From: Bog-1198 sp963727045
Lineage (GTDB): Bacteria; Pseudomonadota; Gammaproteobacteria; Steroidobacterales; Steroidobacteraceae
Assembly (NCBI GenBank): GCA_963727045.1
Contig: CAVSES010000002.1
Span: forward strand, 1,984,001 to 2,048,000
Direction of reading: 5' to 3'
DNA: 64,000 bases
The notes under the pieces were generated by a model that worked only from the letters and a program-made list of their open reading frames with translations, ran no database searches and was not told the origin of the DNA. Below are positions 51,261 to 60,389 of this stretch, piece by piece. How positions within the stretch are numbered: position 1 is the first letter of the stretch; each line of letters begins with the position of its first letter. Position numbers and translations under genes: made by a program.

Positions 51261-54124
51261 TGCATCGCCTCGCAGCACCGTCCGGGGAGTGGCTCGATCG
51301 CTCGGTCACATTGCGCTTCAGCTTCGAAGGCCGCGAATATCAAGGCTACTCGGGCGACACCATCTCCTCGGCGCTCGCCGCCTCGGGCCTCACGTTTCTG
51401 GCGCGCAGCTTCAAGTATCACCGTCCGCGAAGCATCCTCTCGTTTGCCAATCACGACAGCAACACGCTGTTTCAGGTCGACGGCGTGCCGAACGTGCGCG
51501 GCGACGTGACCCTGCTGCGCGAGGGCATGCGCGTGTCGGCGATCAACACCTTCGGCGGCCTCGAGCGCGACAAAGCGAGGGTGCTGGATCGTCTTTCGCG
51601 CCTGTTGCCGGTGGGGTTTTATTACAAGGCGTTTCACTCAAGGCGGCTATTCCCGAGCTGGGAGCGGATGTTTCGCGCGCTCACGGGATTGGGCGAGGTG
51701 AGCCTCGACGCCGTGCGCCAGACGACGCCCAAAGAATACGGATTTTGCGACGTGCTGGTGATCGGCGGGGGGCCGAGCGGTCTGTCGGCCGCTGCGGCGG
51801 CGGCGCAGGCAGGCGCGCAGGTGGCATTGGTGGACGAATCGCTGCGGCTGGACGGCAACGGCGCCTCGCCGGCATTGCTGCGGGCGGTGCATGATTCGCC
51901 CTCCATCGCGCTCTACCCGGCAACGGTTGCCGCCGGCTGCTACGCCGACCATTGGGTCGCGCTGGCCTCGCCCACGCGCATGACAAAAATGCGCGCCAAG
52001 GCGGTGGTCTTCGCCACGGGGGTGATCGAGCAGCCGGCCGTATTTCGCAACAACGATCTGCCCGGCGTGATGCTCGCGTCCGGCGCGCTGCGGCTGATCT
52101 CCCGCTACGGCGTCGCTGCCGGGCGTCGCGTGGCCATTGTCGCCGCCAATCTGGAAGCGTACCAGGCCTGTCTCGAGCTGCTGAAGCGCGCCGTGCCGGT
52201 CGCCGCCATCGTCGAGCTGCGGGCATCGCCGGAGGGCGATGCGGCCGCCGCGGCCTGCGCCGCACAGGGCGTGCCGGTGCTGCATGCGCATGCGCCATAC
52301 GAAGCGATTCGTGCGTCCGACGGCGGCGTCGCGGGTCTTGAGGCCGCGCCGCTGAACGAGGCCGGCGATATCGACGCCGGCTCATCGAAGCGCATCGACT
52401 GCGATGCGATATTGATGAGCACCGGATGGGCGGCCGCCGCGCAGCTGCTGCTTCAAGCCGGCGGCAGCACGCGTTTCGCCGAGGAGCTGCAGCAATTCGT
52501 GCCCGCGGATTTGCCGTCCGGAATCTACGCCGCCGGCCGGCTGAACGGCGTTTACGATATCGAGGCACGGATTGCCGACGGACGGCGGGCGGGATCCCAA
52601 GCGGCGGCGCATGCCGGGTTCGGCACCGCGGGCACCCCGTCCACGGTGCGCAGCGGACGCTGTCCCTCGCACCGCTTTCCGATTTTCGATCACCCCAAGG
52701 CCAAGAACTTCGTCGATTTCGACGAGGATCTGCAGGTCAAGGACCTGGAAAACGCCGCACAGGAAGGATTCGACTCCAGCGAGCTGCTCAAGCGGTACAG
52801 CACCGTCGGCATGGGACCGTCGCAGGGCAAACATTCCAACATGAACGCGCTGCGCATTCTGGCGCGTTTCCGCGGCATCGGCGTCGAACAGCTCGGTTTG
52901 ACCACGGCGCGGCCCATGTATCATCCCGTGCCGATGAAGCTGCTGGCGGGCCGCAGCTTCCACCCGGAGCGGCGCACGCCCGTCGACGCGCAGCATGCCT
53001 CGCTCGGCGCGGTGTGGATGCCGGCGGGCAACTGGCGAAGACCCGAATACTACGCGGTGGCCGGCGAATCGCGGGCGCAGAGCATCGAGGCGGAAGTCCG
53101 CTCGGTGCGCTGCGGCGTCGGGCTCATCGATGTGGGAACGCTGGGGAAGATAGAGGTCCACGGCCCGGGTGCGGCGGAGCTCCTGGATCGGGCGTACGCC
53201 GGGCGGTTTTCGGACCTCAAAGTGGGAATGACCCGCTACGGACTGATGTTGGACGAGGCGGGCGTCATCATCGACGACGGCGTCATTGCGCGTTTGAGCG
53301 GCGAGCTCTTCTACTTCACGACGACGACCGGTGGATCGGCCACGGTGTTTCGAGAATTGCTGCGCCTCAACGCGCTGTGGGGCCTCGATTGCGCATTGGT
53401 GAACGTCACGGGCCATCGCGCGGCGTTCAATTTCGCCGGGCCCCGGAGCCGCCAGATTCTGCAGACGCTGACGGACATCGATCTTGAGGACGGCGCTTTT
53501 CCGTATCTGGGAGTCCGGTCCGGGAACGTGGCCGGTGTCCCTGCCCGCTTGATGCGCGTGGGCTTCGTGGGTGAACTTGGATACGAAATCCATGTGGCCG
53601 CCGGCCGCGGTCCCGAGGTCTGGCAGACGCTCCACGCGGCGGGCATGCCCCACGCCCTGAGACCCTTCGGCGTGGAAGCGCAGCGGGTGCTGCGCCTGGA
53701 AAAAGGTCATTTCATCGTGGGTCAAGACACCGACGGGTTGACAGATCCCAACGAGGCGGGCGCCATGTGGGCGGTCGCCATGAAGAAGCCCTTTTTCGTC
53801 GGACAGCGCAGTTTGCGGATTTTGCAGGCGCGCGGGCCCCGGCAAAGGCTGGTCGGCATCGAACTCACCGCAGACGCGCCGTTGCCCAAGGAATGCCATT
53901 TGATCATCGACGGGGACGCGATCGCCGGCCGCGTCACCAGCATCACCCGGTCAGGCACGTTGAACAAATCCATCGGGCTCGCCATGCTGTCGCCGCACCT
54001 TGCCGAGGCCGGGCGCGACATTCAGATTCGCGGCGAAGACGGCAGGCTGGTGGCCGCCAGAGTGGCGCCTGCGCCGTTTTACGATCCGAAAAATCTGCGT
54101 CAAAGGGCCGAGGCGGCCGCATGA
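51257..54124 (+). CDS. mgdC: N-methylglutamate dehydrogenase subunit C (SoxA-like)
   Basis: 955-residue alpha-type subunit. Domains in order: an N-terminal 2Fe-2S-ferredoxin-like fold (TLRFSFEGREYQGYSGDTI) without cluster Cys, then an NAD/FAD-binding domain (DVLVIGGGPSGLSAAAAA). A C-terminal T-protein/GcvT part of about 400 residues (MYHPVPMKLLAGRSFHPER, GLIDVGTLGKIEVHGP, GELGYEIHVAAG) binds tetrahydrofolate and captures the methyl carbon as methylene-THF. The ATG at 51257 overlaps mgdB (ATGA), and a second ATG follows directly. Length and order match SoxA. Confidence 0.93.
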   Translation: MMHRLAAPSGEWLDRSVTLRFSFEGREYQGYSGDTISSALAASGLTFLARSFKYHRPRSILSFANHDSNTLFQVDGVPNVRGDVTLLREGMRVSAINTFGGLERDKARVLDRLSRLLPVGFYYKAFHSRRLFPSWERMFRALTGLGEVSLDAVRQTTPKEYGFCDVLVIGGGPSGLSAAAAAAQAGAQVALVDESLRLDGNGASPALLRAVHDSPSIALYPATVAAGCYADHWVALASPTRMTKMRAKAVVFATGVIEQPAVFRNNDLPGVMLASGALRLISRYGVAAGRRVAIVAANLEAYQACLELLKRAVPVAAIVELRASPEGDAAAAACAAQGVPVLHAHAPYEAIRASDGGVAGLEAAPLNEAGDIDAGSSKRIDCDAILMSTGWAAAAQLLLQAGGSTRFAEELQQFVPADLPSGIYAAGRLNGVYDIEARIADGRRAGSQAAAHAGFGTAGTPSTVRSGRCPSHRFPIFDHPKAKNFVDFDEDLQVKDLENAAQEGFDSSELLKRYSTVGMGPSQGKHSNMNALRILARFRGIGVEQLGLTTARPMYHPVPMKLLAGRSFHPERRTPVDAQHASLGAVWMPAGNWRRPEYYAVAGESRAQSIEAEVRSVRCGVGLIDVGTLGKIEVHGPGAAELLDRAYAGRFSDLKVGMTRYGLMLDEAGVIIDDGVIARLSGELFYFTTTTGGSATVFRELLRLNALWGLDCALVNVTGHRAAFNFAGPRSRQILQTLTDIDLEDGAFPYLGVRSGNVAGVPARLMRVGFVGELGYEIHVAAGRGPEVWQTLHAAGMPHALRPFGVEAQRVLRLEKGHFIVGQDTDGLTDPNEAGAMWAVAMKKPFFVGQRSLRILQARGPRQRLVGIELTADAPLPKECHLIIDGDAIAGRVTSITRSGTLNKSIGLAMLSPHLAEAGRDIQIRGEDGRLVAARVAPAPFYDPKNLRQRAEAAA

Positions 54125-54702
54125 GCGCGCTGGCGTTGAAGTTGCCCGAACCCCGCGACCGGCTCGGCCTCAAAGGCCCGCGTGCGGCGGAGTGGCTGGC
54201 GGCGAACGGGATCGCGCCGCCGGCGAAGCCCAACACCTGGGCGAGTTCGGACGCAACGCGCGCCGACGATGCGCTGTTGGTCGCACGTCTCGGAACGGCC
54301 GAGTTCTTCCTCGAGGACGGCCCGGGCGGGACGAGTCTGAAGCGAATTGCGCCATCACTGGACCGGCACGTACCGGGGGTATACCCGGTGATGCGCGAGG
54401 ATTGGGCGTTCCATCTCGCCGGCGAGGGAGTTCACGACGTGCTGGCGCAGGTGTGTAATGTGAATTTCGCCGCGCTGCCGCCCGGCTCCCGGACTGTGAT
54501 CATGACGCTGATGATCGGGGTCGCGGTCCTGGTCGTGGCGCAGGGCGGGAGCGGCGGGCGGGATCGAGGAGCGGAGGGCGGTGATCCGGCCGAGCGTCAA
54601 TATCGGATCTGGTGCGATCCGACGTTCGGTCCGTACTTGGGCGCGTCGCTGGGCGCGGTGGTCGTTGAATCCGGCGGCACATACACGGGGGTTTGCGGAT
54701 GA
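54121..54702 (+). CDS. mgdD: N-methylglutamate dehydrogenase subunit D (SoxG-like)
   Basis: 193-residue gamma-type subunit. Conserved parts are PRDRLGLKGPRAAEWLAANG, TEFFLEDG-like AEFFLEDGPG, the VYPVMREDWAF segment and the C-terminal YRIWCDPTFGPYLGASL. A Gly/Asp-rich stretch (QGGSGGRDRGAEGGDPAERQ) sits where relatives have a short loop. Given the frameshifts seen just downstream, this could be a local sequence problem, or a real insertion. It overlaps mgdC and gmaS by four bases each. Confidence 0.87.
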   Translation: MSALALKLPEPRDRLGLKGPRAAEWLAANGIAPPAKPNTWASSDATRADDALLVARLGTAEFFLEDGPGGTSLKRIAPSLDRHVPGVYPVMREDWAFHLAGEGVHDVLAQVCNVNFAALPPGSRTVIMTLMIGVAVLVVAQGGSGGRDRGAEGGDPAERQYRIWCDPTFGPYLGASLGAVVVESGGTYTGVCG

Positions 54703-56035
54703 ATCAGCAGCAGGCGAAAAAGTTTTTCGAACAGCACAAGACGCGCTATGTCCTGGCGCAGTTCGTCGATATTCACGGTGCCGCCAAGGCCAAGGCCGTA
54801 CCCGTCGAACATCTGGAAATGGTGCTCACCGACGGAGCCGGCTTCGCGGGCTTTGCACTGTGGGGATTCGGCATGGGTCCGGAAGGCCCCGACTACATGG
54901 CGGTCGGCGACCTGTCGACGCTTCAGGACATTCCGTGGATGCCGGGGTATGCCCGCATCATTTGCAACGGCGTCGTCAACAAGAAGCCGTATGCCTACTG
55001 CTCCCGGGTGGCGCTGCAATCGCAGATCGCGCGGCTGACCGAACGCGGGCTCACCATGTACACGGGTATCGAACCCGAATTCATGCTGCTGTCGCGCCGG
55101 CCTGACGGCACCCTCGGGCCCGCCGATCCCACGGACGGGCTCGACAAGCCGTGCTACGACTACAAGGGCCTGTACCGCAGCCGCGAGGTGCTCGACGAAA
55201 TGGTCGCGGGATTGCGCGCCGTCGGCATCGATGTGTATCAAATCGATCACGAGGACGGCAACGGCCAGTTCGAAATCAATTTTACGTACGCAGATGCGCT
55301 CAAGTCCGCCGATAACTTCACCTTCGTCAAGATGGCGGTGAGCGAGATTGCGCACAAGCACGGCGTGACCGCGACGTTCATGCCGAAGCCGTTTGCCAAC
55401 CGCGCCGGCAGCGGCGCGCACTTCCATGTGTCGGTGGGATCGGCGAAGCAGAAGAACGCGTTCTACGACAAGAACGACAAGACCGGCATGGGTCTATCGA
55501 CCATGGCGTACCACTTCTCTGGGTGGAGTTCTCAAGCACGCACGCGCGCTTTGCGCCGTCGCGGCGCCGACCGTGAACTCGTACAAGCGGCTGGTCGTCG
55601 GGCGCGCGCTGTCCGGCGCCACGTGGGCTCCCGCGTACATTACATACGGCGACAACAACCGCACCGCCTGTGTGCGCATCCCCCACGGCCGGCTGGAGAT
55701 CCGCCTTCCGGATTCCGCGTGCAATCCCTATCTCGTGTCTGCCGCGTTGATTGCGGCGGGCCTCGACGGCATCGATCGAAAAATCGACCCGGGGCCGGCG
55801 CAGAACATCAATCTGTACGATCTGTCGCCCGAGGCTTTGGCGGCCAAGGGCATCAAGCTCCTGCCGCAATCGCTCAGTGAAGCCATCGATGCGCTCGAGG
55901 CCGACAAGGTCATCTGCGACGGATTTGGGGACGGATCTCGCGCGCGAATTCATCCGCCTGAAGCGCATGGAGTGGACCGAGTATTCGCGCCATGTGTCCG
56001 ATTGGGAATCGCGCCGCTACCTCGAGTTCTTCTAG
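54699..56035 (+). CDS. gmaS: Gamma-glutamylmethylamide synthetase, with two apparent frameshifts
   Basis: Glutamine-synthetase-type enzyme joining methylamine to glutamate with ATP. The N-terminal beta-grasp part and GIEPEFMLLSRRP, DHEDGNGQFEINFTYADAL and NRAGSGAHFHVS are in the first frame. After an extra T near 55518 the text continues as LGGVLKHARALCAVAAPTVNSYK...NRTACVRIP in the second frame. After another extra T near 55924 the end (TDLAREFIRLKRMEWTEYSR...YLEFF) is in the third. Corrected, the protein has about 444 residues, normal for GMAS. All segments are well conserved, so the indels may be sequencing errors. It overlaps mgdD as ATGA. Confidence 0.88.
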
Positions 56036-56058
56036 TCGGATTCATCAGGAGCTCAAAC

Positions 56059-56955
56059 ATGTGCGGAATCGTCGGTCTTCTGGTCAAGAATCCAGCGCTG
56101 CGCGCACAGCTGGGTGCGCTCATGGTTCCCATGTTGGTGGGCATGACGGAGCGCGGCCCCGATTCGGCGGGGCTCGCCGTCTACACCAGCCCGTATCGGA
56201 GCGGCACCACAAGCTCAGTTTGTACAGCGGCGAGAACTCGGTGGACTGGTCGGAGCTGCTCGCCGGGATCGCCGCCGACTTCGAGCATGCGCACGAGATT
56301 TCTCCGCACGGCAATCACGCCGTGCTGACCACCGCTGCCGACCCGGATGATCTCGCCGCATGGCTCGCGCGCACACGCGCCGATGATCGCCGTGCTCTCG
56401 GCGGGCCGATCGATCGATCTGTACAAGGACGTGGGCGCCCCCGCCGACATCGCGGAGCGGTACGGTTTCAGCTCCCTGCATGGGTCGCATTTGGTGGGCC
56501 ACACCCGCATGGCGACGGAATCGGCCGTCACGCCGGCGCACGCGCATCCATTCACGGCCGGACGCGACTTCTGTCTGGTGCACAACGGCTCGCTCTCGAA
56601 TCCGCATCTGGTGCGCAAGCGACTGGAGCCGCTCGGCATCGAATTCGAGACCGACAACGACACCGAGGCTGCATGCCGGTTCTTCGAGTGGCGGCTGCGC
56701 GAAGGCGACGATCTGAAGACGGCGGTGCAACGCGGCTTCAGCGAATTGGACGGGTTCTACACGTTCCTCATGGGAACCGATCAGGAACTGCTCATCGTCC
56801 GAGACGCATTCGCGTGCAAGCCGGCGGTGGTTGCCGAGACCGACGACTACGTCGCCATCGCTTCGGAGTTCCGCTCGCTGGCGCATCTTCCTCGGATTTC
56901 TCAAGCGACGCTGTTCGAGCCCAAGCCGGAGGAGATTTATTCATGGCGAATCTGA
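56059..56955 (+). CDS. mgsA: N-methylglutamate synthase subunit A (glutamine amidotransferase-like), two apparent frameshifts
   Basis: Class II amidotransferase domain homologous to the N-terminus of glutamate synthase. MCGIVGLLVKN gives the N-terminal Cys nucleophile; TERGPDSAGLAVYT, GHTRMATESAVTP and CLVHNGSLSNP are conserved. The frame breaks by a missing base near 56194 (expected P-V-S-E-R-H-H-K) and an extra base near 56370. Between them the text is normal in another frame (KLSLYSGENSVDWSELLAG). The net effect restores the first frame. Corrected length is about 298 residues. It begins 23 bases after gmaS with an AGGAG site and overlaps mgsB by 13 bases. Confidence 0.87.
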
Positions 56956-57653
56956 GGCCGTTGCCCGAGGTGCGCGAATTCGACCTCTCCCGGGACAGCC
57001 TGCGGGAGCTGAATCTATTTCTGCACAAACACGCGGCCCAAGAAGGCATCTCGCGGATCGACGTGAGGAATCCGGACGGCGCGCATTCCGTGGCGTGCGG
57101 CCTCGATGCGAACCTCGACGTGCACATTCACGGCCATGTCGGCTACTACGCGGCGGGCATGAACAAGCACGCCTCGGTCACCGTGCACGGCAATGCGGGC
57201 CCGGGAGCCGCCGAGAACATGATGTCCGGACGCGTGCACGTCAAAGGTTTCGCTTCCACGGCGGCGGGGGCCTCAGCCCATGGCGGCCTGCTGGTCATCG
57301 ATGGCGACGCCTCATTGCGCTGCGGAATCTCGCTGAAGGGAGCCGACATCGTGGTGGGGGGGAGCGTCGGAAGCTTCTCTGCGTTCATGGCGCAGTCGGG
57401 CCGCATCGTGATTTGCGGCGACGCCGAGGATGCGCTCGGCGATTCACTGTACGAAGCGGTCATCTACGTGCGGGGCAAAGTGCGTTCGCTCGGCGCCGAC
57501 GCGCGATTCGAGCCGATGGCCGACACCGATCGCGCCGCCGTCAGGGGCCTGCTCTCTCAATCCAGTCTTTCGTACGACCCCGGTGAGTTCAAACGCGTTG
57601 CATCCGCGAAGAGTCTCTATCACTGGCACGCCGATGCCGATCAGGAGTACTGA
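56943..57653 (+). CDS. mgsB: N-methylglutamate synthase subunit B (GltB C-terminal domain-like)
   Basis: 236-residue protein with the right-handed beta-helix (GXGXG-repeat) domain found at the C-terminus of glutamate synthase large subunits: VHIHGHVGYYAAGMNKHASV, GNAGPGAAENMMSGRV, SLRCGISLKGADIVVGG, ICGDAEDALGDSLYE. It acts as a structural/channel part of the methylglutamate synthase complex. It overlaps mgsA by 13 bases and ends two bases before mgsC. Confidence 0.92.
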   Translation: MANLRPLPEVREFDLSRDSLRELNLFLHKHAAQEGISRIDVRNPDGAHSVACGLDANLDVHIHGHVGYYAAGMNKHASVTVHGNAGPGAAENMMSGRVHVKGFASTAAGASAHGGLLVIDGDASLRCGISLKGADIVVGGSVGSFSAFMAQSGRIVICGDAEDALGDSLYEAVIYVRGKVRSLGADARFEPMADTDRAAVRGLLSQSSLSYDPGEFKRVASAKSLYHWHADADQEY

Positions 57654-57655
57654 CA

Positions 57656-58996
57656 ATGACGGCCCCACACCTCGAGGAATCGGCTGGATTCGACCGGGCG
57701 ACGATCGACTACATTCAACGCGCCGCGGCGAGCGGGCTGTATGAGATTCGCGGATTGGGCGCGAAGCGGCGAGTGCCGAATTTCGACGATCTGTTGTTTC
57801 TCGCCGCTTCGCTGTCGCGCTACCCCCTCGAAGGCTACCGGGAACGCTGCGCGACCAAAACGGTGCTCGGCACGCGCTTCGCCACCCGGCCGATCGAGCT
57901 CGCAATCCCCATCACCGTTGCCGGCATGAGCTTCGGTGCGCTGTCCGCGCGGGTGAAGGACGCACTGGGGCGTGCGGCAACCGAAGTCGGTACGTCGACG
58001 ACCACCGGCGACGGCGGCATGACCACCGAGGAGCGGGCCTCGTCGAAGACGCTCATTTACCAGTGTCTGCCGTCCCGGTATGGTTTCGACCCCGACGATG
58101 TAAGGCGCGCGGACGCCATCGAAATCGTCATAGGCCAGGGCGCGAAGCCGGGCGGCGGCGGCATGCTCCTCGGGCAGAAGGTCAACCCGCGGGTCGCGCG
58201 CATGCGAACTCTGCCCGAAGGCGTCGATCAACGCTCGGCATCACGGCATCCGGACTGGACCGGGCCCGACGATCTGGTGATCAAGATCAAGGAATTGCGC
58301 GAAATCACCGACTGGGAAAAGCCGATCTACGTCAAAGTCGGCGCGACGAGGGTGTTCAACGACGTGAAGCTTGCCGTACACGCGGGAGCCGATGTCATCG
58401 TGGTCGACGGCATGCAGGGAGGCACGGCGGCAACTCAGACCGTCTTCATCGAGCACGTGGGAATTCCGACGCTCGCCGCGCTGCGCCAGGCGGTGGATGC
58501 ATTGGACGATCTGAACATGCGCGGCACCGTTCAGTTGGTGATTTCCGGAGGAATTCGCAGCGGCGCCGATGTGGCCAAGGCGCTCGCCATGGGGGCGGAT
58601 GCGGTGGCGATCGGGCAGGGCGTGTTGGTGGCGTTGGGCTGCAACAGCGATTCTTACATCGCCGGCGGACAGCATGTGTCGGCCCTCGAGGATTACGCGC
58701 GGCTCGGTACGGCGCCAGGATTCTGCCATCACTGCCACACGGGGAAATGTCCGGTGGGCGTCACGACGCAGGACGCAACGCTCGAAATGCGCCTCGATCC
58801 CGCCGTGGGCGCAAAGCGCCTCAAGAACTACCTGAAGACCGTGAACATGGAGCTGACGACGATCGCGCGCGCCTGCGGCAAGCAGGACGTGCATCATCTC
58901 GAAAAGGAAGATCTGGTCGCGCTGACCGTGGAAGCGGCTGCGATGGCAGGCATTCCCCTTGCCGGGACATCGTGGATACCGGGGCAGCCGGCGTAG
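57656..58996 (+). CDS. mgsC: N-methylglutamate synthase subunit C (FMN glutamate-synthase domain)
   Basis: 446-residue catalytic subunit with the FMN-binding TIM barrel of glutamate synthase: PITVAGMSFGALS, GQGAKPGGGGMLLGQKV, VIVVDGMQGGTAATQ, and GGIRSGADVAKALAMGADAV. A Cys cluster CHHCHTGKCPVGV is of the 3Fe-4S type. It transfers methylamine from gamma-glutamylmethylamide to give N-methylglutamate. It is the last gene of the eight-gene operon, ending four bases before the convergent MBL gene. Confidence 0.94.
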   Translation: MTAPHLEESAGFDRATIDYIQRAAASGLYEIRGLGAKRRVPNFDDLLFLAASLSRYPLEGYRERCATKTVLGTRFATRPIELAIPITVAGMSFGALSARVKDALGRAATEVGTSTTTGDGGMTTEERASSKTLIYQCLPSRYGFDPDDVRRADAIEIVIGQGAKPGGGGMLLGQKVNPRVARMRTLPEGVDQRSASRHPDWTGPDDLVIKIKELREITDWEKPIYVKVGATRVFNDVKLAVHAGADVIVVDGMQGGTAATQTVFIEHVGIPTLAALRQAVDALDDLNMRGTVQLVISGGIRSGADVAKALAMGADAVAIGQGVLVALGCNSDSYIAGGQHVSALEDYARLGTAPGFCHHCHTGKCPVGVTTQDATLEMRLDPAVGAKRLKNYLKTVNMELTTIARACGKQDVHHLEKEDLVALTVEAAAMAGIPLAGTSWIPGQPA

Positions 58997-59000
58997 CCCG

Positions 59001-59960
59001 TCAGTGCACGGCGCCGTAGTTCACGGGCACGAATGCGTATCCGGATCCCGCGGTACGCAGATGTCCGATGCCCGGAAACGACAGATGCGCGCCCGCCACC
59101 CAAAACCCATGGTCGGCCGCATCGCCGAACACCTTCTTTCGCTGTGCCGCCGCCATGGCGGAGTCCGTATCGAAGCGGATGGTCACCCCGGGGTCGGGGA
59201 ATTGGGCCGCCGCGACGTGCATCAAGTCGCCCCAAAGCACGAGCTTCTGACCCTCGCTTTCGACGACGTATAGCGTATGGCCCGGCGTGTGGCCGGGAGC
59301 TGCCAGCGCCCGCACACCCGGCACGAGTTCGACGTCGCCGTTGAACGGCTTGAACTTCCCGGCGGAGACGTACGGATCGAGCATGTTCATCGCGCTTCGG
59401 TATCCGTCCTTGCGATCCTGAGGAGCAGCGTCCATGTGCGTCTTGCTCAGCCAGAAATCTGCCTCCGGCTGGGCCGCGCGCACGATGGCGTTGGGGAAAG
59501 CCCGCTTGCCGTCCGCCGACAGCCCTCCGACGTGATCCCCGTGCATGTGGGTGACGTAGATCTCGTCCACCTGCAGAGGTTCGTAGCCCGATGCCCTGAG
59601 GTTTGCCAGCAGCCTGCCGACAGTGGGGCCGAAAAGCGTACCCGCTCCCGTGTCGACCAGCACCAATTTCGAACCCGTGTTGATGAGAAAACCATTGACC
59701 GAGGCCTCGACCGGGTTCTTGAGGAATGACCGCGCCAGGGCGGCATTCAGTTCGTCCGGCTTGATGTTGGTGAGCAGCTTGTCGGTCTCCATGGGGAAGG
59801 TGCCGTCGGACAGCGCCGTAACCTCGATTGCGCCCAACATCCACCGGTAGTAGCCGGGTGCCTGGGTCTTCTGTTGGGGCGCAGCCGCCTCGACGGCGGC
59901 GCTGAGCAGGACGGCGGCGGCAAGCGCCGCCACGGCGGTGCGCAGAGCATTCAATGTCAT
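59001..59960 (-). CDS. Exported MBL-fold metallo-hydrolase
   Basis: 319-residue periplasmic metallo-beta-lactamase-fold hydrolase with a signal peptide (MTLNALRTAVAALAAAVLLSAAVEA). The zinc motif is THMHGDHVGG, followed by GHTPGHTLYV, the bridging Asp in LWGDLMH and the last His in VAGAHLSFPG. It resembles lactonase/alkylsulfatase-like MBL enzymes (AHL or penicillin-type substrates possible); no specific substrate is assigned. The start ATG at 59960 has a GGAGGA site seven bases before it. Confidence 0.88.
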   Translation of the reverse strand: MTLNALRTAVAALAAAVLLSAAVEAAAPQQKTQAPGYYRWMLGAIEVTALSDGTFPMETDKLLTNIKPDELNAALARSFLKNPVEASVNGFLINTGSKLVLVDTGAGTLFGPTVGRLLANLRASGYEPLQVDEIYVTHMHGDHVGGLSADGKRAFPNAIVRAAQPEADFWLSKTHMDAAPQDRKDGYRSAMNMLDPYVSAGKFKPFNGDVELVPGVRALAAPGHTPGHTLYVVESEGQKLVLWGDLMHVAAAQFPDPGVTIRFDTDSAMAAAQRKKVFGDAADHGFWVAGAHLSFPGIGHLRTAGSGYAFVPVNYGAVH

Positions 59961-60121
59961 GTCAATCCTCCAAGCCGAATGCGGTGTATCACGTATAGCC
60001 ATTGTCGCTGATTTCAGACAGTCTGGCCTTCCATGGGGGAACTGGGAGACCATGGGGGGTTACAACATAATGCGGCTTTCAGCATGAAATCAATCGCTGC
60101 CATGTCGATGAGCAGCCCGCG

Positions 60122-60301
60122 ATGAACCCGGCAATGACGGACGAAGCGGCCGAGCGGGACAAGGATGAGGTGGCAACCTCGCAATTGACGCTGGAGTCGT
60201 GGGCGAGGCGGGCCATGTGGCTATTGGTTGCAGTGACCAGCCTGTGGGACATCGCCGTGACCTTCGACCGGCACTATGACTTGACGGCGCGCTTGCTCTA
60301 A
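60122..60301 (+). CDS. Possible small membrane protein
   Basis: Frame of 59 codons starting MNPAMTDEAAERDKDEVATS. An acidic N-terminus is followed by one hydrophobic stretch (AMWLLVAVTSLWDIAVTF), which could be a single membrane helix. There is no strong ribosome-binding site and no known family. It lies alone in the gap between the MBL gene and the tricorn-like gene. Confidence 0.3.
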   Translation: MNPAMTDEAAERDKDEVATSQLTLESWARRAMWLLVAVTSLWDIAVTFDRHYDLTARLL

Positions 60302-60389
60302 CCGTTGGCACCGGCAGTGCGGTTGGACAACCGCAACCCAACTGCCGCAACATCGGCAATTGGCCACCAACCGATTACCGGAGCGTCCT

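Noticed and set aside
49732..54702. Annotation as sarcosine oxidase soxBDAG
   Set aside because: The subunit order fits both, but direct coupling to gmaS and mgsABC makes N-methylglutamate the more likely substrate; sarcosine activity cannot be excluded.
56059..58996. Annotation as ordinary glutamate synthase (glutamine:oxoglutarate)
   Set aside because: The three GltB domains are split into separate genes and lie behind gmaS, the pattern of N-methylglutamate synthase, not of assimilatory GOGAT.
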